From the NCBI RefSeq assembly GCF_003044445.1, contig NZ_POWX01000014.1, positions 1-64,000 of the forward strand: DNA of 64,000 nucleotides. Direction: 5' to 3'. Below are positions 27,734 to 34,649 of the stretch, in pieces (positions within the stretch are counted from its first letter, which is position 1; the number at the start of each line of letters is the position of its first letter). The stretch comes from Neisseria mucosa. GTDB taxonomy: Bacteria > Pseudomonadota > Gammaproteobacteria > Burkholderiales > Neisseriaceae. The translations under genes were made by a program, and so were the position numbers. The notes under the pieces are model-generated. The model was not told the DNA's origin. It made no database searches and worked only from the letters and a program-made list of their open reading frames with translations.

Positions 27734-29908
27734 TTAGAACGTGTGTTTCAACGTAGCGGTCAGGCTGCGCGGCGTGCCGTAAACGTGGATGTCGGGCATG
27801 GGGCGGTAGCGTTTGTTGAACACGTTTTCAAAATCCAAACCGATGCGGGTGGATTTGCCGATTTTGTAATGCGCGGTCAAATCCAACGTAGCGTATGGAC
27901 GTTGGGTCAAGGCTTCTTTACCGGCAACGGTGAGGGGCTGGTATTCATCAGATACTGCGTTTGTACCGCTTTGCCAGTTGACGTTTGCACCCAAGTTTAG
28001 GCGGTCGGTAACGTCATACGCAGTAAAGAGTTTGAAAAGGTGGGTAGGATAAGAAGGGTTGACCAAATTGCCCGCATCGTTTTTGAGTTTGGAGTACGCA
28101 TAAGAAGCATTGATCAGCCATTTGTCGCTCAAGCGTCCGCCGACGGACAATTCTACGCCTTTGGTCGTTGTGTTGTTAACAGATTCATAGTAAATACGTT
28201 GATGTTCATCATCACGAATTTCTTTCCCCAAATGGTCGCGTTTATTGATAAATGCAGCCGCAGAAGCGTTCAAACGGTCTTCAAACCACGAGGCTTTTAA
28301 GCCGAGTTCATATGTTTTGCCGCGTTGCGGTTCGAGCGGTTTGCCGTTTCGATCCAAATAGCGCGGTTGCGGGCGGAATATGGTGGTATAGGAGGTGTAG
28401 GCTGTCAGATTGTCGTTTAAATCATAACTTGCGCCCAAATAGGGGATAAATACCTTGTTTTTATGCCTGCTGTCGGCAAAATGGTTGCGATCGGAACTGT
28501 AGCGGTATTGCCAATCGACAAACCGTCCGCCGCCTATCAATGCCAGCCTGTCGGTCAGTTTGAAACGGGTCGAACCGTAAACAGAGAGGTTTTTCATATG
28601 GGCAAAGCCGTCGCGAAGGTAAGGTATGGCCGGTTTTGTGAAATTTCCGTCAAAAAGGCGCAAATCAGGGACAACCCCATCTTTATTTCTCTCGTAATAT
28701 GAGGGAGTTTCCTTATTGTACTGATAGCTGATACCGGCATTGAATTCATGTTTGCGTCCCCAAAGCGGGTAATCGCCGTCCAAACTCAGAGAAAAATCTT
28801 GGTCGGTGTACTTGGCTTGGTCGCGCTCGGCAACGAATTGAGCGGAATAGTCGGGATTAATGACAAAAGGACCAGCCATGCCGGCAACCGCATCACTTTT
28901 CCCGTAAATATGGCTGTAGTTGCCGTTCAGAGTCCAACCGTTTTCAAACTCATGATTGATAGAGGTGAAGATTTCCGCACTGTTTTCTTTACCGTAAGCC
29001 CATTTTGCTGAGGAATTGCTGCGCGGAGAGGCTGCAAACGGTTCGAAAGGTTGATTGTTTTCAGGGTCTCCCGCTACGGTCAGATAGCTGAAAGGAGAGC
29101 TGCCGGTATTGCGGAAACGGTGTATTTCCGTACCGAGGCGCCAGTGGGTTTGCGGCGTGAGGTCGTAAGACAGAATGCCGTAGAAAGTGTGATTGTGGCG
29201 CGACGTGTTCGGCAGGTAATCACCACCGTGGTCGCTGACCAAAATAGCGCGGCCGCGCAAGGTATTGTCGGCATTCAAAGGATGATTGGCATCAAGGACG
29301 AAGCGGTAGTGTTTCCACGAACCGACTCCGGCTTCCACGCTGACGGCAGGTTTGGCAGTTGGTTTTTTACGTTCCAAAGCAACCGTACCGCCCGGTTCGC
29401 CCATACCGCCGTTAGACAAACCGCTTGCGCCGCGCACAACGACGACTTGTTCGTACAATGCGCTGTCCAGATTGTTGGTGCCACGGCGGATGGCTTTACC
29501 GTCGTAAAGGAATTTGGGTGCGCCGTCCACGGAAATGCTGTCAATCGCCTGACTGCGCGAAATAAACTCGCTGTGACCGGATACGTTGTTACCCATTTTG
29601 CTGTGGAACACGCCCGGTGTTTGTTTCAACACGTCCTGCAAGGTATCCAAACCTTGGTCGTCCATTTGTTTTTCGGTAACGACAGACAAAGACTGCGGCG
29701 TTTCGCGCTGGGTCAGGCGGATGCCCGTAGCAGCGGAAGAAGCGGGAATGGTGTAGTTGGAGGTCGTCTGCTTGCCGATGCCCTTTACTTGGACGGTAGG
29801 CAAATCAACCTGCCCAACCCCATCCCCTGCCCCGAAGGAATAGGCGGATAAAAGTGCCGCAGCAACGGCAACCGGCAAACGCGCCGGACGAAATTTAGAT
29901 AATGGCAT
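27734..29908 (-). CDS. TonB-dependent siderophore receptor
   Basis: 724 residues. Outer-membrane barrel importing a ferric siderophore or similar ligand with TonB energy. Signal peptide with cleavage near AYSFGAGDG, TonB-box-like segment DLPTVQVKG, plug domain (about 55-165: RETPQSLSVVTEKQMDDQG, VVVVRGASGLSNGGMGEPGG), then a 22-strand-type barrel (about 200-724) ending in the Phe of TLKHTF, the outer-membrane insertion signal. There is no N-terminal STN signalling domain, so it does not signal to an anti-sigma factor. The pattern resembles FhuE/FoxA/FpvA-type receptors; ligand unknown. Stands alone, with no siderophore transport genes nearby. Confidence 0.88.
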   Translation of the reverse strand: MPLSKFRPARLPVAVAAALLSAYSFGAGDGVGQVDLPTVQVKGIGKQTTSNYTIPASSAATGIRLTQRETPQSLSVVTEKQMDDQGLDTLQDVLKQTPGVFHSKMGNNVSGHSEFISRSQAIDSISVDGAPKFLYDGKAIRRGTNNLDSALYEQVVVVRGASGLSNGGMGEPGGTVALERKKPTAKPAVSVEAGVGSWKHYRFVLDANHPLNADNTLRGRAILVSDHGGDYLPNTSRHNHTFYGILSYDLTPQTHWRLGTEIHRFRNTGSSPFSYLTVAGDPENNQPFEPFAASPRSNSSAKWAYGKENSAEIFTSINHEFENGWTLNGNYSHIYGKSDAVAGMAGPFVINPDYSAQFVAERDQAKYTDQDFSLSLDGDYPLWGRKHEFNAGISYQYNKETPSYYERNKDGVVPDLRLFDGNFTKPAIPYLRDGFAHMKNLSVYGSTRFKLTDRLALIGGGRFVDWQYRYSSDRNHFADSRHKNKVFIPYLGASYDLNDNLTAYTSYTTIFRPQPRYLDRNGKPLEPQRGKTYELGLKASWFEDRLNASAAAFINKRDHLGKEIRDDEHQRIYYESVNNTTTKGVELSVGGRLSDKWLINASYAYSKLKNDAGNLVNPSYPTHLFKLFTAYDVTDRLNLGANVNWQSGTNAVSDEYQPLTVAGKEALTQRPYATLDLTAHYKIGKSTRIGLDFENVFNKRYRPMPDIHVYGTPRSLTATLKHTF

Positions 29909-29927
29909 GGTGTCTCCTAGTTATTCA

Positions 29928-29942
29928 GCCATTCCGAATGGC
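29928..29942 (-). promoter_or_regulatory. Perfect inverted repeat in the receptor leader
   Basis: GCCATTC-C-GAATGGC lies 20 bases ahead of the TonB-receptor start, followed by the ribosome site AGGAGACACC. Could be a leader hairpin or an operator; no clear Fur box was found in the gap. Confidence 0.35.
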
Positions 29943-30163
29943 GGCGGGGCTCAAAGCCTCCTTACGCAAATCGGCAGTAAATGGCTTTTTTGTGTCGCAA
30001 GATGAGAACTTCTATCAATTTTTCGTAATAAGATGAAATAAAGCGGTCGGAGTATATTGAACAGTCGAAAAAGAATCAAATAATTTACATCTTTTCCGTC
30101 CCGGCATTTTCATCTGTATTGATTTCTGCCTTTCATTTTTTATCAAACAAACCCGACAGCCGC
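29943..30163. other. Promoter region of the TonB-dependent receptor
   Basis: AT-rich, no ORF. A strong AAGGAGG at 29962-29968 (minus strand) precedes a tiny TTG-started reading frame that ends before the receptor gene. No convincing Fur or other known operator. The rest of the 465-base gap holds a DUS hairpin and a Correia element. Confidence 0.4.
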
Positions 30164-30200
30164 AAAAAAGGTCGTCTGAAAAGTTTCAGACGACCTTTTT
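30164..30200. terminator. DUS-pair hairpin
   Basis: AAAAAAGGTCGTCTGAAAAG and CTTTTCAGACGACCTTTTT nearly touch, making a tight stem with T run between the receptor promoter and the end of queE. Confidence 0.7.
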
Positions 30201-30206
30201 CAATCA

Positions 30207-30313
30207 TATAGTGGATTAAATTTAAATCAGGACAAGGCGACGAAGCCGCAGACAGTACAGATAGTACGGCAAGGCGAGGCAACGCCGTACTGGTTTAAAG
30301 TTAATCCACTATA
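30207..30313. repeat. Short Correia element (CREE)
   Basis: 107 bp bounded by TATAGTGGATTAAA and TTAATCCACTATA; orientation opposite to the copies at 5618 and 15821. Lies 60 bases past the queE stop. Confidence 0.92.
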
Positions 30314-30373
30314 CAAGGATTTAGAAGAGTGATATTTGCGTATTAGGTTGGCGTTTGATTCTTCACTATTCCC

Positions 30374-31012
30374 CTACTCTATCCCCGCCCATTTGTGCGT
30401 CTGCACGCTCAGCTGCCAATGCACGGGCGCGTCGGGGCGGCTGTTTAAGATACCGATTTGGCGGATGGTGTCGTAGATATTCATCACGCCGTTTTGTTCA
30501 CAGGGCGAAAGGTAGTAATGGCGCGCGCGGATTTTGTGTTCCATGTTTTCGCAGAACGCAACGACATCGCCGTCGGCAACAATCCGCACTTCGTCGGCCT
30601 CGGCGATGCAGTTTGTTTCATATTTGACGGCGTAGCAGGATTTGGGACTGGTGGCGATGTAGTCGATTTGCGGCGGCGCGGGCTTGAGTCCGTTGGTTTC
30701 GATACAGAGGAAATAGCCTTCGGCCTTGAGCGCGTCCAGCAGCGTATCGAGATGCGGCTGGATGGTCGGTTCGCCGCCGGTGATGATGATATTGCGGGCG
30801 GTGTAGGTTTTCAGACGACCTAAGATGTCAGACAGGCTCATCATACTGAATTTCAAATAATCGGTATCACACCAGCCGCACGCCAGATTGCATTTGCCCA
30901 AGCGGACGAACACGGCAGGCATGCCCGTGTTCCAGCCCTCGCCTTGCATGCTCTCGAAAATTTCAACGATGCGGTATTGCGGATTTTCGGGGGCGACGCT
31001 GATTTTTTTCAT
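30374..31012 (-). CDS. queE: 7-carboxy-7-deazaguanine synthase
   Basis: 212 residues from ATG at 31010-31012; the longer ORF runs through the upstream gene. Radical-SAM enzyme that contracts 6-carboxytetrahydropterin (from QueD) to 7-carboxy-7-deazaguanine. The cluster motif is CNLACGWCDTDY near 38-50 (Cys-x3-Cys-x2-Cys), preceded by the substrate-binding FESMQGEG, and followed by GGEP. A DUS is translated as LGRLKTYT. ATG overlaps the stop of the DUF1304 gene by 4 bases (ATGA type), so translation is coupled. Confidence 0.95.
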   Translation of the reverse strand: MKKISVAPENPQYRIVEIFESMQGEGWNTGMPAVFVRLGKCNLACGWCDTDYLKFSMMSLSDILGRLKTYTARNIIITGGEPTIQPHLDTLLDALKAEGYFLCIETNGLKPAPPQIDYIATSPKSCYAVKYETNCIAEADEVRIVADGDVVAFCENMEHKIRARHYYLSPCEQNGVMNIYDTIRQIGILNSRPDAPVHWQLSVQTHKWAGIE

Positions 31013-31380
31013 ACCGCCAACACCGCTGCCGCTGCCAGCATCGCGGGCAAACCTTGTTTGACGAGTATGCCTTTGTTGCCGGAAGAGAACGCGCCCCATG
31101 CGGCGGCAATCAAAACGAAGCCGAGAAACAGAATCGTCGCGCCGTAAACGGCGTTGTCCGGCGCGGCAAACCGCGACCACACCAGCCCGATGCCGAGAAA
31201 ACCGTTATACAGCCCTTGGTTGCTGAACAGGGTCTGCACTTGTTTTTGTTCCATAAATTCATAAGGCAGCTTGAACATTTCCGCCGCCTTTTCGCTGGGA
31301 ATCTGCGTCATTTCAAGCCAAGCGATGTAGAAATGTTCGGCGGCGACGAGGAGGACTAAGAGGGTAGAAAGGAGTTTCAT
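31009..31380 (-). CDS. DUF1304 membrane protein in the que cluster
   Basis: 123 residues. Four predicted membrane segments: LLSTLLVLLVAAEHFYIAW (3-21), a segment around GLYNGFLGIGLVWSRF, ATILFLGFVLIAAAWGAF, and LPAMLAAAAVLAV. The motif AAEHFYIAWLEM and FSNQGLYNGFLG are hallmarks of the uncharacterised DUF1304 family. AAAGGAATACCT precedes its ATG. Overlapping stop/start with queE and location between queD and queE suggest a role in deazaguanine metabolism, possibly moving a precursor, but this is inference; DUF1304 genes also occur elsewhere. Confidence 0.85.
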   Translation of the reverse strand: MKLLSTLLVLLVAAEHFYIAWLEMTQIPSEKAAEMFKLPYEFMEQKQVQTLFSNQGLYNGFLGIGLVWSRFAAPDNAVYGATILFLGFVLIAAAWGAFSSGNKGILVKQGLPAMLAAAAVLAV

Positions 31381-31463
31381 AGGTATTCCTTTGAATGGGT
31401 GTGTTTGATATGAAAGGTCGTCTGAAAAAACGGGAAATCCGTGCAGGAGAAAAAACCGTTTTA

Positions 31464-31553
31464 CAGTAGATTCAAATAAGGACGCCCCACACCGTCATTC
31501 CTGCGCAGGCGGGAATGACGCGGTTGGGCATACCTTATTTGAATTTACTATAT
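31464..31553. repeat. Small inverted-repeat element with dRS3 core
   Basis: About 90 bp bounded by AGATTCAAATAAGG and CCTTATTTGAATTTACTA, with a dRS3 element (ATTCCTGCGCAGGCGGGAAT, 31497-31516) in the middle. Looks like a minute non-autonomous element inserted between queD and the DUF1304 gene. Confidence 0.6.
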
Positions 31554-31573
31554 CGATACGTTCAAGATATTCC

Positions 31574-31996
31574 CTACTCACCTTCATACTCCGCACACGA
31601 TGTCGGCGTTTCCCACAATTTCACGCTGCACACTTTCAGCCCCGCGTTTTGCAAACGGTCATACATTTCGACCGCCATATTTTCGGCAGTGGTGCGGCAG
31701 GGCAGGCACAGGGTTTTCATGTTCCAGCCCTCCAAGAGCGCGGCGATTTGGCATTCGCGACCGTTGCCGCCATTGTAGATAAACGCATGATCGAAAGGGT
31801 CGGTAATGTGTTTTTTCACAATGGCTTTGAGGTCGGTAAAGTCCATCACCATGCCGTCTTTCGGCCCACCCCTGACGGGGTCATCTGAAACAGTGATTTC
31901 GAGTTTGTAGGTATGCCCGTGCAGGTTTTGGCATTTGCCATCATGCCCGTCGAGCATGTGTGAGGAGTCGAAGGTGAATATCTTGGTAATTTTCAT
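31574..31996 (-). CDS. queD: 6-carboxy-5,6,7,8-tetrahydropterin synthase
   Basis: 140 residues. Converts dihydroneopterin triphosphate to 6-carboxytetrahydropterin in preQ0 synthesis. Zinc His residues are seen in SSHMLDGHDGKCQNLHGHTY (H13 and the HGH pair), with catalytic Cys in KCQNLHGH; the catalytic Asp/His pair DPFDHAF and the pterin-binding Glu in VKLWETP are present. Ten bases after the DUF1543 stop, so clearly in one operon with it. Confidence 0.94.
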   Translation of the reverse strand: MKITKIFTFDSSHMLDGHDGKCQNLHGHTYKLEITVSDDPVRGGPKDGMVMDFTDLKAIVKKHITDPFDHAFIYNGGNGRECQIAALLEGWNMKTLCLPCRTTAENMAVEMYDRLQNAGLKVCSVKLWETPTSCAEYEGE

Positions 31997-32006
31997 GGTT
32001 TGTACT

Positions 32007-32522
32007 TTAAATCGGTAAATAGCCCTGAAAGCCGATTGCGGCAGGCTTGCCGTGCGGATTCGGGGTCAGGCGGATGGTGTGATTGCCGATGCGGTCGAGC
32101 CGGAGCAGGTTGTCCACGTCTTTTAAGTTGTCTTTATGCTGCTGAACATGGTCGGTCAACAGGGTTTGCAGGGCTTTTTGTTTGGCTTCTGCAGGCGTGG
32201 CAGCAACGAACAGTCCGAAAGCGTGCGCCTCGGCAAGCTGCCCCGCGCGATAACCACCGACATTGACGAAATACAGGTGCGGGGCGTTTTCAGACGACCC
32301 CTGCGGCTCGGCGGTATCGGATACGTCAACATCGTAACCGTCCACCCATTCGACAATCTGCCAGCCGTCGATGTGGACTTTATCCGCATCACCGAACCAT
32401 GCGGCTTTGAGCGCGGGGATGGCTTCGCGGTAGTCGTCGCACACGGCAAATTGGATGTCGTGCACTTCGATATTGGAACGGCCTGCGTTACCGCCGAGAT
32501 AGAACATATAAAGTTTGGGCAT
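32007..32522 (-). CDS. DUF1543 protein
   Basis: 171 residues, soluble, no signal. Begins MPKLYMFYLGGNAGRSNIEVHDIQF, the conserved start of DUF1543 (residues 1-25), with the second repeat-like half containing PHLYFVNVGGYRAGQLAEAHAF: the two halves (LYMFYLGGNAG and LYFVNVGGYRAG) look like a tandem duplication. Function unknown. Placed between queC and queD on the same strand, 10 bases before queD. A DUS is translated as GSSENAPH. A role in queuosine precursor handling is only inferred from context. Confidence 0.85.
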   Translation of the reverse strand: MPKLYMFYLGGNAGRSNIEVHDIQFAVCDDYREAIPALKAAWFGDADKVHIDGWQIVEWVDGYDVDVSDTAEPQGSSENAPHLYFVNVGGYRAGQLAEAHAFGLFVAATPAEAKQKALQTLLTDHVQQHKDNLKDVDNLLRLDRIGNHTIRLTPNPHGKPAAIGFQGYLPI

Positions 32523-32549
32523 GATAAGGCTTGTATCGGATGATGGTTG

Positions 32550-32657
32550 TATAGTGGATTAAATTTAAATCAGGACAAGGCGACGAAGCCGCAGACAGTA
32601 CAGATAAGTACGGCAAGGTGAGGCAACGCCGTACTGGTTTAAAGTTAATCCACTATA
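32550..32657. repeat. Short Correia element inside the que operon
   Basis: 108 bp from TATAGTGGATTAAA to TTAATCCACTATA, ending 3 bases from the queC stop codon and starting 28 bases from the DUF1543 start, so it interrupts the operon. Confidence 0.92.
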
Positions 32658-32660
32658 TTT

Positions 32661-33320
32661 TCAGACGACCCTTTTACTTTCCAAATATTCCGCCAGCCCG
32701 CGCTCGCGCAACACGCAGCTCGGGCATTCGTGGCAGCCGCCGACGATGCCGTTGTAGCAGGTGTGGGTCTGCTCGCGGATGTAATCCAGTGCGCCCATTT
32801 TGTCCGCCAACGCCCAAGTTTGCGCTTTGGTCAGGTACATCAGCGGGGTGTGGATTTGGAAGGCGTAGTCCATCGCCAGATTGAGGGTGACGTTCATGGA
32901 TTTGACGAACACGTCGCGGCAGTCGGGATAGCCGGAGAAGTCGGTTTCGCACACGCCCGCGATGATGTGCCTGATGCCTTGTCCTTTGGCGTAGATGGCG
33001 GCGTAGAGCAGAAAAAGGGCATTGCGTCCGTCCACGAAGGTATTGGGCAGTCCGTCTGAAGCGGTTTCGATGGCGGCGGTGTCGTCCATCAGGGCGTTGT
33101 GTGTAATTTGCTGCATCAGGCTCAAGTCGAGTACGGTTTGTTTGACGCCCAAATCCTGCGCGATCCAGCGGGCGCGTTCCAGCTCGACGGCGTGGCGTTG
33201 TCCGTATTGGAAGGTGATGGCTTGGACGTTTTCGCGCCCGTAGGTTTGAATCGCCTGAATCAGGCAGGTGGTGGAATCCTGGCCGCCGGAGAAGATGACC
33301 AAGGCTTGTGGGTTTTGCAT
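32661..33320 (-). CDS. queC: 7-cyano-7-deazaguanine synthase
   Basis: 219 residues. ATP-dependent conversion of 7-carboxy-7-deazaguanine to preQ0. N-type PP-loop SGGQDSTTCLIQA at 10-22; C-terminal zinc-binding cysteines in THTCYNGIVGGCHECPSC (four Cys). The final residues SKRVV are read partly through a DUS-like sequence. First gene of the que cluster, preceded by a preQ1-I riboswitch that overlaps its ribosome site. Confidence 0.96.
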   Translation of the reverse strand: MQNPQALVIFSGGQDSTTCLIQAIQTYGRENVQAITFQYGQRHAVELERARWIAQDLGVKQTVLDLSLMQQITHNALMDDTAAIETASDGLPNTFVDGRNALFLLYAAIYAKGQGIRHIIAGVCETDFSGYPDCRDVFVKSMNVTLNLAMDYAFQIHTPLMYLTKAQTWALADKMGALDYIREQTHTCYNGIVGGCHECPSCVLRERGLAEYLESKRVV

Positions 33321-33365
33321 GGTGAATCCTAGTTTTGGTAACGCGGGAGGTTTGCGAACCGCGAA
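33321..33365 (-). promoter_or_regulatory. preQ1-I riboswitch controlling queC
   Basis: On the minus strand (33363 to 33328) CGCGG-TTCGCAAACCTC-CCGCG forms P1 and its loop, followed by the A-rich tail TTACCAAAACTAGGA. This matches the preQ1-I aptamer pattern (stem, GGTTC... loop, stem, AAAACTA tail pairing back into the loop). The tail merges with the ribosome site AGGA six bases before the queC ATG, so ligand binding should hide it and lower translation. A -10 box TATAAT lies at 33391-33386. Confidence 0.85.
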
Positions 33366-33427
33366 AATGGAAAAAAATTGTACGGATTATAGCGGATTTC
33401 GTCCGAATATACGCCGCCTGAAAGAAC

Positions 33428-33468
33428 AAGGTCGTCTGAAACCCTAGAAAACGGTTTAAGACGACCTT
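33428..33468 (-). terminator. DUS-pair terminator of eda
   Basis: AAGGTCGTCTGAAACC faces GGTTTAAGACGACCTT (one base changed in the second copy), 16 bases beyond the eda stop. Confidence 0.7.
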
Positions 33469-33483
33469 TGGGATGTGGGAACA

Positions 33484-34122
33484 TCAGGCTTTAGGTTTCA
33501 ACGCCGCCGCTTCTTTGGCGAGGCGTGTAATGGTGTCCCAGTCTTTGTTTTTCACGGCTTCTTTCGGCGTCAGCCAAGAGCCGCCGACGCACAAGACGTT
33601 GGGCAGTGCCAAGTAATCGGGCGCGGTGGCGAGGCTGATGCCGCCGGTCGGGCAGAAGCGCACATCGGCGTAAGGGCCGTAGAGTGCTTTGAGCATGGCT
33701 TTGCCGCCGACGACTTCGGCAGGGAAGAGTTTGAGGGTGTCGATGCCGTGTTCCAAAGCCAGTTGGACTTCACCCGGAGTGGCAACGCCAGGAATCAGGG
33801 GAATGCCGCTGTTGTGGCTGGCTTTGGCGAGGGATTCGTGCAGACCCGGGCTGATGGCGAAAACCGCGCCTGCGTCTTCGACGGCTTTGAGCTGTTCGGG
33901 GTTGGTCACCGTACCTGCGCCGACGATGGCGTTGGGCACTTCTTTGGCAATCAGGCGGATGGCGTCGAGGCCGACGGGGGTGCGCAGGGTAATTTCGAGG
34001 GTGGGGATGCCGCCTTCGACAAGGGCGTGGGACAAATCGACAGCGGTGCTCAAGTCGTCAATCGCCATCACAGGCACAACTGCGCCTGCGCTCAGGATTT
34101 CGCGGGGGGTCAGTTTGGACAT
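33484..34122 (-). CDS. eda: KDPG / KHG aldolase
   Basis: 212 residues. Splits 2-keto-3-deoxy-6-phosphogluconate into pyruvate and glyceraldehyde 3-phosphate, last step of the Entner-Doudoroff pathway. Catalytic Glu in LEITLRTP near 45, GAGTVTNPEQ, Schiff-base Lys in DTLKLFPAE near 133, and phosphate-binding CPTGGIS near 160. Preceded by GGAGAACC. Downstream of edd but separated from it by 527 bases of tandem repeats. Confidence 0.96.
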   Translation of the reverse strand: MSKLTPREILSAGAVVPVMAIDDLSTAVDLSHALVEGGIPTLEITLRTPVGLDAIRLIAKEVPNAIVGAGTVTNPEQLKAVEDAGAVFAISPGLHESLAKASHNSGIPLIPGVATPGEVQLALEHGIDTLKLFPAEVVGGKAMLKALYGPYADVRFCPTGGISLATAPDYLALPNVLCVGGSWLTPKEAVKNKDWDTITRLAKEAAALKPKA

Positions 34123-34180
34123 TTCGGTTCTCCAAGTGGAATGGGGTGTTGTTTTTTGTTGAGGTCAAACGGGATGGGGG

Positions 34181-34604
34181 TTTAAGTTTTCAGACGACCT
34201 TTGGGGCTGTAGGTCGGATACTCGTATCCGACAAATGCCCCTGATAACGTCGGATTCGAGAATCCGACCTACGTCTTTGCTTTTCTTCGCGGGCAAAGCC
34301 CACGCTACGTCTGTTGCGTTCAAACGGGACAGGGTTTTAAGTTTCAGACGACCTTTTGAGGCTGTAGGTCGGATACCCGTATCCGACAAATACTCTGATA
34401 ACCTCGGATTCGAGAATCCGACCTACGTCTTTAGTTTTGTTCGCTGGCAAAGCCCACGCTACGTCTGTCGCGTTCAAAAGGAATGGTGGTTTAAGTTTCA
34501 GGCGACCTTTTGGGGCTGTAGGTCGGATACCCGTATCCGACAAATACTCTGATAACGTCGGATTCGAGAATCCGACCTACGTCTATTTAAACCGCTTCAA
34601 TAAT
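34181..34604. repeat. Tandem 155-bp repeat between edd and eda
   Basis: Two full units (34181-34335, 34336-34489) and a partial third (34490-34604). Each holds a DUS copy (AGACGACC, mutated to AGGCGACC in unit 3), GCTGTAGGTCGGATAC-CGTATCCGAC and GTCGGATTCGAGAATCCGAC inverted repeats, and in units 1-2 a tail GCAAAGCCCACGCTACGTCT. It fills the edd-eda gap; no gene is seen there. Confidence 0.85.
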
Positions 34605-34642
34605 TTTTCAGACGACCTTTCGTTTGAAAAGGTCGTCTGAAA
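34605..34642 (-). terminator. Facing DUS copies after edd
   Basis: TTTTTCAGACGACCTTTCG and GAAAAGGTCGTCTGAAA form a stem directly beyond the edd stop codon at 34650; likely reduces read-through into eda. Confidence 0.65.
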
Positions 34643-34649
34643 CGCCGAA

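Noticed and set aside
29943..30163. Fur box upstream of the TonB-dependent receptor
   Set aside because: The best candidates (around GATGAGAACTTCTATC) match the Fur consensus poorly.
34123..34649. CRISPR-like array
   Set aside because: The repeat period is 155 bp with no short direct repeats and unique spacers, and no cas genes are present.
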